A DNA stretch of 64,000 bases from Myoxocephalus aenaeus (Eukaryota; Chordata; Actinopteri; Perciformes; Cottidae), in the NCBI GenBank assembly GCA_038501785.1, contig JBAMJR010000013.1:3216001-3280000 (forward strand), read 5' to 3'. This document shows, piece after piece, positions 46,330-60,415 of the stretch. The first letter of the stretch is position 1. The number at the start of each line of letters is the position of its first letter. Below the pieces are notes generated by a model that was not told the origin of the DNA, searched no databases, and saw only the letters and a program-made list of their open reading frames with translations. Both the position numbers and the translations under genes were made by a program.

Positions 46330-46440
46330 TATAAAAGGTGTATACCTGACACAAACCCCACACATTCGATGCATGTTAAAGGTGAGCCATATCTGACCCA
46401 GCTTGAACCTTTTGGCCTTCATCGCTTTGCTTCTCCTGAA
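46330..46440 (+). promoter_or_regulatory. Possible TATA promoter with splice-donor-like ends
   Basis: TATAAAAG at 46330-46337 is followed about 50 bases later by AAAG|GTGAGC (46381) and by TGAAG|GTGAGA (46441), both good donor sequences. A short frame from ATG 46371 runs to the second donor. This would fit a first exon of an unknown + strand transcript, but I recognise no protein and find no partner exon. Confidence 0.2.
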
Positions 46441-49237
46441 GGTGAGACTTTTCATTCATTTGTTTTTGAATTTCCTTCAGAGTATCTATTCTTTAAAGGG
46501 TGGTTTTTTTTTTTTACTTTGCTTGGTGTTCTAACTTCTCCCAAATCTTCCTCCAGAGGTTACCTGACCACAGAGAAGGCCAGCTGTTACCTCGATCTCT
46601 GGATCCTCGTCACACGGTGATCACCTCTGTGACTTTTTTTTTTGTTCACGACCGTATTTGCTTCACGTTGAGCCACACGTACAATACCTGAAGATGAAGT
46701 TTTGTTCGTTCGGCTCGCGTTATGCAGGTATGGGTTGGCAACTGGGAAAGACACAACGCTGGTTTTTTTCTTTTTTTTCCGTCACGGGAGCATCACTGTT
46801 GTTAACACTGTCAGGTGTCAGTTCAGACAAATAATGGAGTGTTGGTTTTGTTTTTTTTAAAGTTTGTTTTGAGGATGTTCATGGCCACCCACATGGGTGA
46901 TGGCAGACAGTGCCGCCATACGGCAGCACAAGTGAGCCACAATACAGTAATGAAAGTCTGGAAAATCTTCAAAAAATGTAGAAGACATTTATAAAATAAA
47001 AAAGACATCAGCCATAAGGTCATTGCTTTATCTACGATGACTTGATAACAGCAGAGTTTCTGTAACTGAAGCACCAGGTGTATTACATATTTCACTCAAT
47101 AGATTGCCTTATTTGCATACAGCTGGCAACAGGCAACGCTCTAAAGAAAGCCATGTCAGCCTTGGACAACAGGTTGCCCGACTACTGGAGTCATAATCAT
47201 TTATCTGAAGGTGAAGTGACAAAAAAGAAAAGAAAAAGATGAATTGCCTGATTCTTTTGAGAAGACATTTAAAGACATTATTCGATGAATAGCATCGGAA
47301 AAGCACAAAAAAGGGTGAATTTGATTGACTGAATCAGTGATTCAGGTTATCAAGGAAGGACACTCACAGATAAAAAAAAAAGAAAGAAAGATCCAGTTTA
47401 AATACTGAAAAGGTAAAAAGTAAGATTATGAATTCCTGTCTCAACCGTTCCATATGTTCATGTAAAACCTGCTCGGTTAGAACAGACTTACCTGTCTGTC
47501 CAGTTCAGTAACTATACTAATAAAGCTGTAACTGACATGAGGAAAGTGTCCAAGTGATGCTCATTCACTGTTTGTTTTCTAGAACTCATCCTCATGGTTC
47601 TGTTTGAGCTTCCCCTGGACGATTATATGTACTGATAAGGTTGACATTTACAACGATAGGGATGATTATCTCCGTATCTCCCCTTGGTGCTTTTTTTTAT
47701 TTTTTATAATCGCTTTCCTGTTGACACATTCATGTTGACAGCGTGTATTTTTCCACTGGGGGCCTATTCATTACCGTCCATCCCCTACGTCATGAACCGA
47801 GGCTGCAGGCGAGCGCCAGGGAGCAGAGAGACGGGCTCAATGGGAGGCTATGTTAATCATTAACTAAACATTAACCACTCACAAACACACAGCAGACATC
47901 TGATATGGGCCATCTGCCATTTGGATGCACCGATGCAGCATTCATCAATCACACTTTTACCAGTCATTATATGCATTGTTCCTTATTGTTTAGGAGTACA
48001 TCTTCCTCTCAGTGCTTTATTGTGCGATTTAAATTGAACACCGGTGTTTACCTTTTATCCAGCGAGGATGACGAGGATATAAGTGTTTTGGATTTCAGAC
48101 AATAAATTGATGAAGTCGGTGTTGCAGCGACACGATTCCACCGTACTAAAGAGTGACATTTTACACTCCCGGTTCAAATTGATGAATTCACTCTGAAGCC
48201 ACACTGAGGCTCCATCTTTTCCATCCAGTGGAAACATGACAGTGACATCCAGAGTAACATATGGTGCCAAAACACAATAAACACACACAGATTACTGTCC
48301 CCAACCAATTTAACCATTGACTATTGTTTTTTTTAAATAATCAATTTATATGAAAAACTAAAGTTTCTACTGAACACTAGGTTGAAACACAGGTGAAATT
48401 GATCAGTAAATAATCCAAGAATGATAAAGTTAAGTAAACCCAATTTTCTGTCCTTGAAAATGGTAAATCACCGATAATAACTTTCTTTGAAAGTCTAACA
48501 CATTAGTTCAAAGATATAGATATCTTTAATACCTTTGCTACCCCCTGCAGAATGATCCTTTAACGTTGTGTTTATTTTGGTAGATCCCCTTCCCTCTTTA
48601 TTATGTCAGAATCTCTTCATCGCCCAACAAGAAGAGACATTAATTGAAAGCCGGCTCAGCGTGTCATTCTTTACCTGAAAGCATATTTGCCTCTGTTTTA
48701 AGCTCTAGTCAATATTTGCTTAACGTCAGAGGAAGGGGAAGCTCACACTCCTCAGTATCCTGGTTACCTTGCCCCAATTTAAACTGACTATCCCAACTGG
48801 TCCTGCTGCTGCTGCACCCTTCCTCCCAGCTCCCCGGAGCTGCTTTAGCTAGCGGGTAGTTTGTTAACGATTCATAGAGGCTTAGACAGGTGCTCTTTTC
48901 TGTCAAATTAAAAGTTCTGAATGTATTTATTCAATAGAGGTTTATTAAAAAATATATATAAAATGAAACTGGTGGGAAATATGACATAGAATTTATGTGG
49001 TAATATATTTCATCTTTAAAATAGGCCTGACAATTACCCTACAGTGTGAATTTACCAAGCAACACAAGAGACTTGAGGAACTCTCAGAGAGGGCAGACAC
49101 TGTGTGTCTTAACTGTAGGATCATATAGCAGAGCTTACATTAGTGATCCAAGACAAATATTTTCACTGGAAAACCTTTTCTTTATGCCATTACTGTCCTT
49201 TCTTTAGAACACACAGCAGGAAAGAACCCTGTAGCCT

Positions 49238-49240
<3 letters not shown>

Positions 49241-49300
<60 letters not shown>
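49241..49300. repeat. (TA)n microsatellite
   Basis: About 60 bases of uninterrupted TA between umps and cryba2. Simple repeat only. Confidence 0.95.
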
Positions 49301-49305
<5 letters not shown>

Positions 49306-49802
49306 CAGAACGATGTTGAATCCAGAAACATACAATATGCATTTAATACTTCTCTGTACTATACCCTCTGAGTTAACTTAACAGCATTTCATTTTAATTG
49401 TACCTTTATTATATATAGTTTCACCTGTTTAGTGCGAACAGAGAAAGCATAAACAAAAAATATATTAATATTGAGTTTGGAAAAGAGGAATCATGAAAAC
49501 AAAATCATGTTATATTTACTAATTTACTAATAATGTAATTCTGAGTATGTAGAATGCAGTAGTATGTATGTGTTGTATGTATAAAAAGCCCTCTAATACA
49601 CATTTTGGGCAATGTAATCTCATTTCAAGACCCCTGCTGCCCCGGCCGTGACCCTAACTCTGCTCTGCTGGGCCGTACTGTATCAGTATCATTACGACCG
49701 CTGCTTGTATCTGAACAGCGGGGACATGATTACATTTGTGCTGCCTGCTAAACTGTTTGCTGCTATCTGTAAATAAATGGTCAAAGGAGTTCTTCCCACA
49801 GG

Positions 49803-49803
<1 letters not shown>

Positions 49804-49851
<48 letters not shown>

Positions 49852-50201
49852 CTGCCTGTGGGCTGTGTGCTGTTTCCTTTGACAGTTACCGATAAGAGTC
49901 ATGCAAATGGACGAGCCCTGTTCCCTCTCCTGGTTGGCTACTCCTTACCTTCTCTCTTCCTGATAATATAGTATGGAGTGCTACTGGGTGAAAGTGACGT
50001 CAACATTTGAGAGCTCGGAAAGAAATTATCCCTATAAACTGTGAGGTACTCGTCATTAGAAAAGAAAAACATAAGCATCTAACATCTAACCTGTTTTATT
50101 TTAGAAATCAATAAAACAAATAAGAAGGTCAATATTATTGCTTTGTCTAACTCTTTTAAGAATATATGATCTAATTTGTGTATGTTCTGCCAACTGCAGA
50201 G

Positions 50202-50242
<41 letters not shown>

Positions 50243-50508
50243 GTGTGCGACTGTCATCACAACTCAATACTAGTTGTCTTTCTATGTGCCTCATGGACAC
50301 AAGCGCAGAAAATAGTTCACTCTATGGTATTTCTCTGTCTTTCCTGCAGGTAAATCTAGCTGCTTGAGTGTCCGCGCAGAGATCAGTGGGGACAAGTAGA
50401 GGCGGGAGGAGCAGATGTCCTGCTCGCATATCATCCTTACCTGGTTTAATCTCCACGGTAACCTTCCACCTGAAGGAGGGCATTTATTCAATGCAATCTG
50501 TATGTCAC

Positions 50509-50540
<32 letters not shown>

Positions 50541-50560
50541 TGGGTGTGTGTGTGGGTGTG
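49804..50560. repeat. Cluster of three (GT)n microsatellites
   Basis: Tracts at 49804-49846 (ending in CGCGCGCG), 50205-50248 and 50509-50560, the last interrupted by GGG units. All have GT on the + strand. The DNA between them has no recognised feature. Confidence 0.9.
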
Positions 50561-51486
50561 CGCTCTTGCATGCAAACACGTTTGTGTGTGTGTGCAGGTG
50601 CATTCACTGACTATTCAAATATTTTGGACTCACCCTGACCCAGAAGGAAAAAAAAAGATTCTCTCTCAGCAGTGTTAACACACTCGGTGAAATTGTGTGC
50701 GATTCCATTCAAATGTGCATTCACTGTATGGTCTTGAACAGTATAGTAAAACAACAAACAAAAGCTGTATGATTATGATAATGAATTGGATGATGGCGTC
50801 ATAAAATAATGGAAAAGCTTGAAAGACGAAGCACATAACATTCAGCAGAATTTACCAAGGATCAAAGGTATTAATAATGATTCATAATGTCAATCAATGA
50901 AACAGTGTTTGCAGCATAGGGTGCACCCATCAGTGTAACATGATCTTATATTCTGTGAACGTAACATGCAGGTCAATCACATAATAGATCCCAGTCCATG
51001 GCTGCTTGGTAAACCATTATTACGTTGCCACCCTTTGTGATTTGCATTTGACTGTCTGAGTCGAACGTATATAGAGTGACCTTTGACCTGCTGCAAATAA
51101 AAACCCATCTGGCTGCAGAAAAAGGTAAATGACTCATGTTCTGGTTGATCACTTCAACTTGTGATCCTGTACCTGCATGCTTCCTCAATGATATGAAGTC
51201 AGTGGCCAGTAGATGTGTCATGTGACCAGTTTTTCTTACCGAAAGATAAGTAGAACAGTACGAGCTCTATACTGGACTACACTGTCCCTGACACATGCAA
51301 ATCCCCCAGCTGTATTTAACTGGGAAATGAGCTGTGTGTGTGTGTGTGTGTGGTGCATGTGCGTGTGTGTACATGCAGAGTAAGGATCTACTGCTTATCC
51401 ATCTTCTCAGACCTGGTGAATAAAAATGAAAGACCTTCGTGTGTGTGCTACCTGAACTACATAGGGTGTCTACATACATACATACA

Positions 51487-51902
<416 letters not shown>

Positions 51903-51984
51903 TATATGTTTACTTAATTCACTTTTGAGGGAGATTATATTGACTGCCATTCCCTTTCTGGAGTCTTGCCCTAACAATGACAGT

Positions 51985-52180
51985 GTAATCAGCCCATTAG
52001 TCTAAACCTAGAGCTCAATCTAACCTAACTTTAACTTTAAATCCAGTCTTTACCCTGAATATAATGGTTTACATAATGGGGACTTGCATTTTGCTCCCAA
52101 AAGGAAGTTGAGTCCCCACAATGAGACTGTGTGAACAGGTTTATATCCCCACAACATGAGTAATACACACCCACACGCAC
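51985..52180. repeat. Possible dispersed repeat beside microsatellite
   Basis: The text 'gtccccacaatgagactgtgtgaacaggtttatatccccacaac', with nearby 'taacctaactttaactttaa', resembles a fish repeat often found next to (CA)n tracts. It has no open frame. Class and borders are uncertain. Confidence 0.4.
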
Positions 52181-53828
52181 ACATACATGCACTTTCATAG
52201 TTGTTTCTGACATTAAATACTTCCAAATAAACTCCATCACAGTCCTTTGTAAGTTCTTGTTTTGGTGCGCTGTGATGCTTGTACTATAATACTAATATTG
52301 ACCATTATCTTTAAAAGAGAAGGCCAATTTGGCAAGTTTCTGCAAATATTTGCAGTGTAATACACACACTGGCCGCTAGATGGCACCAATGATGAATAAA
52401 AATACATCTCTAAAATCTTTGTGGTTATTGCAATGGTGTCTTAACTCTGGTGTATTCTAAAATACCAAAAGGTGCAAGACAAAATACCAGTGAAGTCATA
52501 TAATAAATATGTATTTACACTGACAAGGAGAGCTTGCTTTTTAAACCGTAAATGTGGTTCAGAACAGTGGAGTCACAGTTTGTCATTGCACACCAAATCA
52601 TCACATATAAAATATTATGTTTTGTTTATTTTGTGAATACAATCATATACTGTCTGTTATGTTTGAAATCTAAATATGCATTGTGTTACAATGAAGTACA
52701 TTTGGCTTCACACAAAGATACATAAATGCAAATACCATTGTATTACTGTTATAAGCACACACAGCTGTTTGCAGAGAAATGTAACAATGAAGGTAAATCC
52801 ATAAACAAATGTGGAAACGGTAGAAACTGATGTCCTTCAAATTTAAAACACGGTATTTGAACATAACATTCACAATTGAATTCACAGGTCTTTAAATAGG
52901 TATATTTAACACCATGCCACATTTAACTTATTAATGTTACTGGTGTTTTCTGAAGCTGTAACTATTTAAAATACAGGAGAATTTTTTTCCAGAAAAATCT
53001 ATCATACACCTATCATTAAAATCATCATTGGAGATTTGAAATTGGTTTTAAGCTTTAAAAAAGGATAAATTAGAAACATGCAGACACAACAGTGTTGTTT
53101 TTGTGTTCCAATATGAGATATCTTCTCTTTCTAAATTGTATTAAATGTTCAGCCCTTAAATTTCCTAAATTGTTTTCCCTTAAAGATGATTGTTTCCTAA
53201 TTCTAATAATAAAATAATGTTCTTCTTTAAAATGTTATGTTTTACAATGTGTGACCAGCACGAGTGTGGTTAGAAGTGTTACCAAAGCTACAGTCACCAA
53301 TGTCTTTCCTTGGAGCATATATTCTAACATCCTCCCACGCATATGAACCCTATGACATTGTGTAGCATCCTATTCATTTGGGGGACGATGCTCCTCATTT
53401 CTATCGGCAAAAATATGGTTTAAAGCCATAAACAAGAGTATATAGATCATAGCAGTTCATGCAGTAGACTCAAGCATTGGAAAAGAGGAAGATGAAGACG
53501 CCCTCGAGATGAAACTGGCCCGTGTCCTTGTCCTCTCTGTGTGGAATGCCATGGGCCCTTTCCCCACCTCTAGTTTAGGATCCAGCGTACCTTCAGCCGA
53601 GCGGGAGAGACAGAGAGAGAGAGGAGATGAGCTCCCAGAATGTGTCTATTATCCTGCCACACCAATCAAACTGTTGTGTCAGTGCGTTACCATTGTATGG
53701 TCCCGGGTCCCTTTGCCTCTGACCGTGGCTGCCATATTGATGACTAAGTTAGTTTGGGGCTCTGAGGACAATGGTGCTCTGGACCCTCCACAAAGCGCGA
53801 GGATAATGCTCCCCTTTCAGCTGGCCCG

Positions 53829-53964
53829 CTCAGCTGCTGAGTGTGCAAGGCTGCTGGGCACATGGAGCCACGCAGGGCCAGCGGGCCCGGCCCTATAAAA
53901 ACACAGGCGAGGGTCACTCTCATGACATTGGTTTTACTGCATCTGTCCCACCTCAGTACTGTCT
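53829..53964 (+). promoter_or_regulatory. cryba2: cryba2 promoter and non-coding exon 1
   Basis: TATAAAA lies at 53894-53900 in a GC-rich setting. About 55-65 bases upstream, GCTCAGCTGCTGAG (53829-53842) contains TGCTGA, the Maf half-site typical of lens crystallin promoters. Transcription should begin near 53925. A good donor, GTCT|GTAAGT, follows 53964, and an acceptor (tttgccag) sits at 54807, 30 bases before the ATG. This gives a short untranslated first exon and an 843-base intron. Exon 1 limits are inferred. Confidence 0.6.
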
Positions 53965-54837
53965 GTAAGTATATCAACACACTGCCTCAGGCTCAGCTAA
54001 GCAACTGCAATCAGGGGGCAGCTCTGTGTGTGAAGCCCGACTGCCACCAAGATGCTGCCCATATTGATAGATGGGCAGCCATGGGATCCGATTGGAACTT
54101 TAATTTTGCTAAGAAGTAGAAACATTGTAGCCGCTTTCTAGATTTTTTTTTTCAGGTAAAGTAGTTTAGCAGTCGCACTAGTGGGAACAGCTGGATATAT
54201 TAGGCCTTACTGGTGTGCTTGTGTTTGGCATGTAGACATCAAACCATAGTTTGGTCAAACTAGTGGACTAATGTGCTATTTTTTAAATCTTCAATCTGAA
54301 GAAATTAAGCTAAGTATGGTTAGCAACTCCTGTTCAAAGTGATCGCTGTCGGTGAACTTTAAATGCTGCTGGAGACAGCATGCGTGCTTTTAATGTCTCT
54401 TACTGATATGTGGTTTGCTGTTATACAATTTAAGAGGAGGGGACATGTCTGTGGTTCTAGATTGAACCTCTTCAATGGAAACAGAGACAAATCAGTACTA
54501 CGGAGACATGGAAAAATGACAGGAATTGTTCCCTTCTCGTGTCACTTTTCCAGAGTGAAGATGCAATAATATACTCGAAATAGAAAGGCACTGGTTTACA
54601 TCTAGCTAAACAACTAAGATTGAAGTTTTGAGTTGATTTAGATAAACGCCAGCATCACCATATTGTGTTATAAATCTGATCAAAAAAGAGAATACGCTCT
54701 CTCGAAACATTTGTGTTTATTCATTCACTTTTTCCGGTCCTTTTGACACGACCCAGACACATGACATGCATTACCCTAACTCTGTTTTTTTAAACCACCT
54801 TTGCCAGAGAGAAACCCCGAAGGGAGAAGCAGCAGCC

Positions 54838-56537
54838 ATGAACACTACACAGATGGAGCAGATGGGCCAGTTCAAGATCACAGTCTGGGAGGAGGAGAAC
54901 TTCCAGGGAAAGCGCTGTGAGTTCATGCTGGAGTGCCAGAACATCATGGAGAGGGGCTTCAACAAGATCCGCTCCATCAAGGTTGAGAATGGACCGTAAG
55001 TGCACACTGGTGGTGTTTTTTTTCCTCCTGCTCTCTCCATCTATTAGTTCATCATTGAAATCACTCCTCTTTCACCTGTTGACCTCATGCTTGGTTAGGA
55101 TCTGGTTAAAATTGTACCTGAATACATAGTATTAGAGTAATAATGAGAGTGAGAGAATTTCCACAATATGTTGGTCTGTAGTCTTTATCAAACGCACATT
55201 GCTGCTTAAAAATGGCCTTTTCTCAAACCATATTAATAACTAATAGAATCCCATTATTTGCTTCTCGTGGAATTCTAATTTGATCTGTTTGAAAAAGCCC
55301 AAACGACCCAAACACTGACTAACAAAAAACATAAATTACAGCCTACGATGTTATTGCATCGCTACTTGGCATGTATCATTTGCATTTGTGTGTGTGTGCG
55401 TGCATGCATCCAAGTGTATCCCTGTTGTGATATGAGTTGGATGTGTGCAGCTGCCGGCTATGAGCCAGAATGGCTGACTGACTGGCGATCAGATAAAAGC
55501 CCTGGGTGCAGCAGCAGCAGCAGCAGCAGCAGTATTTCATGTTTGCTTTGTGCTCCCTTAGACAAAAGGAGCTGCATGTTGCTTTCCCTCCGGGCCATTC
55601 GCTAGGCGTTGGACTCTGTTGTTTAACAAAAAGGACAGTTCCAGTGTCGTTGCACTGAAACTACTTTACATTTAGTGGCTCAACATTGTTTTTAGTTTAG
55701 AGTTCTATCAATGAATTATTGATTTCTAGATATTTTACATATGGTCTGCTCATTTAAACTCAACATTTCAATCCTCGTCCTTCTTTTTGTCTCCCCCCCG
55801 CCCCCCTCCAGTTGGGTCGGTTTTGAGTACCCAGAGTTCCAGGGACAGCAGTTTATCCTGGAGAAGGGAGACTACCCTCGCTACGAGGCCTGGAGCGGAA
55901 ACAGCAGCTACAGAACCGAGCACATGCTTTCCTTCAGACCCATCAAGTGCGCCGTAAGTTACCGCATCCTCCCCCCACTCCTCCTGGTCTTTGTCTTTTT
56001 TACTGGTCAGACTGGTCAACTTCCTCCATCTCTCTTTCTCTGCAGAACCACAGTGACAGCAAGGTGACCATGTACGAGTGTGAGGACTTCCAGGGCCGTA
56101 AGTTTGAGATGTGCGATGACTACCCCTCCCTACAGGCCATGGGCTGGTGCAGCAAGGAGGTGCCCTCTATCAAGGTCAACTCAGGAGCGTAAGTTACACA
56201 TCTTCCTCGGTTTATTGGCATCTATCTCTTTCTCCTCCCCCTTTTTGCAGAATTCAATCACTACCCAAAACACATGATATACAATGCTTGTTGTCTTTAT
56301 AATGTCTGCTATAATGTTTGTGTAAATGTAATCCTGTACTCTGGGATCTGACCTTGGCTCACCGCCTCTCTCTCTCTCTGTGTGTGCAGCTGGGTGGCCT
56401 ACCAGTTTCCTGGTTACCGTGGCTACCAGTACATCCTGGAGAGAGACAGACACCAAGGCGAGTACAGAAACTACAACGAGTACAGCACCCAGGCTCACAC
56501 CAACCAGGTGCAGTCCATCCGTAGGATCCAGCACTAA
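54838..56537 (+). CDS. cryba2: Beta-crystallin A2
   Basis: Structural protein of the eye lens, of the beta/gamma-crystallin superfamily, that packs as a stable oligomer to give refractive index. Coding exons: 54838-54995, 55812-55953, 56046-56188, 56390-56537; 591 nt, 196 residues (human CRYBA2 is 197). Each exon encodes one Greek-key motif, the standard beta-crystallin arrangement. Strong identity with CRYBA2 is clear: YPEFQGQQFILEKGDYPR in motif 2, DDYPSLQAMGW in motif 3, YQFPGYRGYQYILERDRH and the C-terminus SIRRIQH in motif 4. The N-terminal arm is short (MNTTQMEQMGQF). The start is the first ATG after a 30-base leader in its exon; ATG codons at 54853 and 54862 are in frame but less likely. 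The teleost a/b copy cannot be told apart. Confidence 0.95.
55508..55533. repeat. (CAG)n in cryba2 intron
   Basis: About nine GCA/CAG units in the intron between the first two coding exons. It is intronic and not a polyglutamine tract. Confidence 0.9.
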
Positions 56538-56760
56538 GCCAGCCTTCTCTCTGCCTGCCTGACCCAACCTGACAAAGAAAAAAAAACTCTCCCCGAACCC
56601 CGTTCCTCAACTTGAACCCCAGACAGACCGCTGTCACAGAACAGTAGAGGGACAAACTCTTTCTACCACTCTGTGGCTCTGCATGTATGGATGTCTACTT
56701 ATTCTACCATGCTAAAGCTTGTTCTTGAAATAGGAAATAAAGGCTTTTCTTCAAAACTAG
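56538..56760 (+). terminator. cryba2: cryba2 3'UTR and polyadenylation signal
   Basis: AATAAA at 56736-56741 lies about 200 bases after the TAA stop, followed by a T-rich stretch. A short 3'UTR is usual for crystallins. Confidence 0.8.
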
Positions 56761-58399
56761 AGACTGTTTGTCGATATTCCTTTTTCTTTTGACATTCTTT
56801 TTGCAATCACCAAAATGTAATGAATGAAAATCCAAATCTGATTGGCTACATTGAGCTGTCAATCATTTTGCCCCTTGGCTATGATATAGTAGTAGCACAG
56901 GTGCACAGACAATGCAACATCAGAGCCCCTTCTTCTCTTTTGGCTTCATAGATCAGGCTGTTATTGGAGATAGCTTTTGCCTTGTTTTTAATTAAAGCAC
57001 ATGTTTAGCCTTTTAGTGAGCATGGGAAGATTTGATTCAAATCTCTCTCTTAGGCTTTATGATGTGTCCCATTGTTCTTGTCAGATTGTTTTCCAATTTC
57101 CAATAAACAAGAACACCAGATCACATTTGTTTCTATTATTTGTTCTCTACTGTTACAATCCCAATGTACCAGTGAAGGGAGGAACTGTAAGAAACAGCAA
57201 CAGATAGTCCGGTTGGCCAACTCTCCTGTCTGACAGCCAGTCAAGCACTGAGCAAACACATAAAGCACATAGAGCATTCAACGTGAATCACCTTTTTAAA
57301 ATAGAAATAATTCAGATTCGAGTTCTCTTCATCTTGCATGCTTCGTTTGAAATAGCAGAAGTACTGTGTGCGAGACACAGAGGGACAATAATATTACCGT
57401 AAATGCAAATGTTATGCACGTAAAGCCTTTAGTCATTGATGAAAAGTATTTTTCTAATCCTGAACCCTGTTGGAATATTTCGCAGATTTATCAGATGACT
57501 GTTTTCCCCCTTGGAGCAACTGTAAAGACATGTTACGTCAAATTAAGCCACTTTATGTTCATAAAAAAAATTGAAAGCTGTGCAACAGAAACCACCAAGT
57601 TCATTTGTTCATATTCCTGAAACCCATCACCTTATTATTCCTAGCTGGCCTGTGAAAAACCCTTCATGTCCAAAACATCAATCTTCCATGAGTTACTAAA
57701 CATTTCTGTTTTACGACCTTTGTGAAGAATCATTTCTGATAGCCCAATGTGTTTTTTTTCTCATAGATTATGTATTTATCGTCAAAGATATAAGGCATGA
57801 TTTAAACCCCTTACGTTAACCTGAAAGATTCACAACATTTTAAGGTAAATTGTATTAATGACCTTAAAATACACTACTTTCACATCGTGCATTGATTAGT
57901 TTGATCTAAGTAAAAATCTTATCTTTAACCCATTACATCTTCACATATCCCACATGGTGATGTGGATGTGGCATGTGTGAGGATTTCTAAGATGCACCCA
58001 CTGACACCCTGAGGCCCTCTGTATTCTAAACAGCGTACACACCACAAGAGTGGTCAAAGAATTTTTCCAAAAAAGTAAAATAAAACCCGGATCACATATT
58101 CTAATGATTTACCTCCCCACCTTTGCTCACAACTGACTTTTAAAAGCTATAGCTTAGCATTTGTTTGCTTATTGTAACGTGGCTCCGTCATGTTTATCTT
58201 ACAGTCACATCATGTCACAGGGATCCTGGAGCGTGTTTACCTCCACACACACTCCTCCTGTCGGTCCAGGACCTGGGATTCCGTGTCACACGCCCACACA
58301 CACATACACCGGCACACCGTCCCACACCCAAAAAAACAGGATCTTTTAATAAATGTGTAACCATGCACACACACCTTTCTCAAACATGCATTCCTCTGC

Positions 58400-58488
58400 A
58401 CACTGATTAAAGCAGCTCTCACAGCGGCTTATAGAGGAGGGACGCTTGACGCCGCCGGTACTTCGGCCACACAGCTCACAGCACCGAG
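58400..58488 (+). promoter_or_regulatory. Possible first exon with strong splice donor
   Basis: A GC-rich patch (gccgccggtacttcggccac) in AT-rich surroundings follows a TTATAGA element at about 58430 and ends in CACCGAG|GTAAGT at 58488, a near-perfect donor. This suggests an untranslated first exon of an unknown + strand transcript, perhaps an upstream fev leader. No acceptor partner is proven. Confidence 0.25.
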
Positions 58489-59857
58489 GTAAGTTGGAGG
58501 CTTTTCCAGCAGAAGTTTGCATTGATTCTTCTTCTATCATTTTACGAGGGCGTTGTGATTGATTGCTTTGCAAGAAATGAATTGCAGTTGGTTTTTAAAT
58601 TTTAAGAATGTGTCAAAGAATGTCACAGAATGACTACAGGCGAATCACCTGAAAGACACACTCTCAAAGTAGTATTTATGTTTGTTGACGGGGTTTATGG
58701 AAGATTAAGATGCTTTAGGTTAATACATGCCTCAGTGTTACCTGTAGACTATTTACAGATGATTTGTACATTATCAGACGCTGACTTAATTACTTTTTTA
58801 CATACATTTTGAATTCTAAGTAGCAACACATTGACGTGATGTAAAAAGAGAAACTGTGTTATTTGTTTTCCTCTTTCTATCAGTGGACTTCTTGCCTCCT
58901 GCACTATTTTCCTGCCACTGCACCAGCACAGTCCGGCTTGCGAGGCTTGTTTTAAGTTGCCTGCGACTCATACTTGGACACAGGCAGCTAAAGCAAGTCT
59001 GGGACGCCAGTGACGCACCTACAGTCACCCAGGCCTGAGGAACCGCTGCCATGTGAGGAACGGACAATACATCTTTTCTTCCAGGAGGAAGGGACATGGG
59101 GGAATATTTGCTAATTGATTCTGCATTGATCGGTTGCATGATATTTCCTCCTCTTCGTCTAGTTACAATGTGTAAACCAATGGGACAATCAAAGGCCTTT
59201 CTAGTCTGACGCAATCTGTTTTTACAAAGCCTGATCATGTGACCAGGAACTTCTATGCACTAACATGCAAGCTATATAAACATAACAACCTGTCATACAA
59301 TATACACGGCATAGCCTGCAGTACATACACATGACCTGTGTTTGCATATGGGCCTCACTGAGCTCAGTCAGGTGACACGTTATGGAGCAAACACTGAAAT
59401 AGAATATGAATGGTTAGCACACAGCTTACTATTAGTCCAGTAGACACACACAGATATGCAAATGTGTTTTGAATTCATAGTTTGCTGTTGGGTATATGCA
59501 CTGCAATTTCATTTCAATGTATCGTTTCTAGCTTAAATAAATAAAATAAAAATGTTTGTGAGTTCTTCTGGTTAAAATCCATGTAATCTAGCAGGAATTA
59601 TAATAAATTGCATGTTATATTCGTGCAGTAGCGCTCATCAGCCTGCATCTCTTCATGACACATGTTGACAAACCAGATGACAAAGCACACAACCCTGGCA
59701 GAGATACACTTGTGTTCATGTCAATGTCTGAGTGTTAACCTAATTCTCTTTTTTAAATGTTTAAAAAAAATGTCTGTGGCTTTTTGTTGTTGCTTCCTTG
59801 ATTCAGTCCCTCTCATTGAAGGAAGAGACAAGTCCTGGGGTTTGTTGTCACACTCAT

Positions 59858-59965
59858 AAATTCAAGATTCAAGATATTTGTATTGTCATATGCACAGATA
59901 ACAGTTACTCCGTACAATAAAAAGCTTATTTTGCTAGGTCCTCCTTACACACAGAATTACAATAA
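59858..59965. repeat. Dispersed repeat fragment
   Basis: The text 'ttcaagattcaagatatttgtattgtcatatgcacag' followed by 'gtacaataaaaagcttattttgctaggtcctcc' is a pattern I recall from many fish genomes as the reversed 3' end of a retroelement. No coding part is present. Confidence 0.5.
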
Positions 59966-60415
59966 ACACACACACATAAATTACATTTATATGTGCTTTT
60001 ACCCAAAGTGCATAGAGCAGAGAAATAGACTGCATAGTCCTGGCTTGATCACATTCAACACTATTAGAGAGATTGTGTGTTAAAGATTATGATATAAATC
60101 ACTTATTATTCAAATGTCGCAACCACAGTTTGGTTCTGTATCAGCCTAATGTTACGGGACTGCATATCAATACTATTTGCACCTAAATCTGTGTGAATGG
60201 AAAAACTGATTGAATTTAAAATAACAGAGTTTAATGATAAGACTATCACAAAGGGTGTGCATACTATATAGCCAGCAGGCAGGGTAATAGAGCCCACACA
60301 GCTTCACACAGTCCACTGCCTCTGAAAAACACCAGAATTAGAAGAAAAAAAGAATGATAACGTCATGTGAGCATCCGAAGCCATGGTTTTAAAGTTACAA
60401 CCCTCCGATTGAGGC

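Larger units (their letters stand above)
56761..60400. other. Intergenic interval between cryba2 and fev
   Basis: No coding exon recognised. It contains a GC-rich patch with a good splice donor at about 58488 and a dispersed repeat at about 59858. In human, CRYBA2 and FEV are also close neighbours on the same strand, so regulatory DNA for either could lie here, but I see no motif that proves it. Confidence 0.5.
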
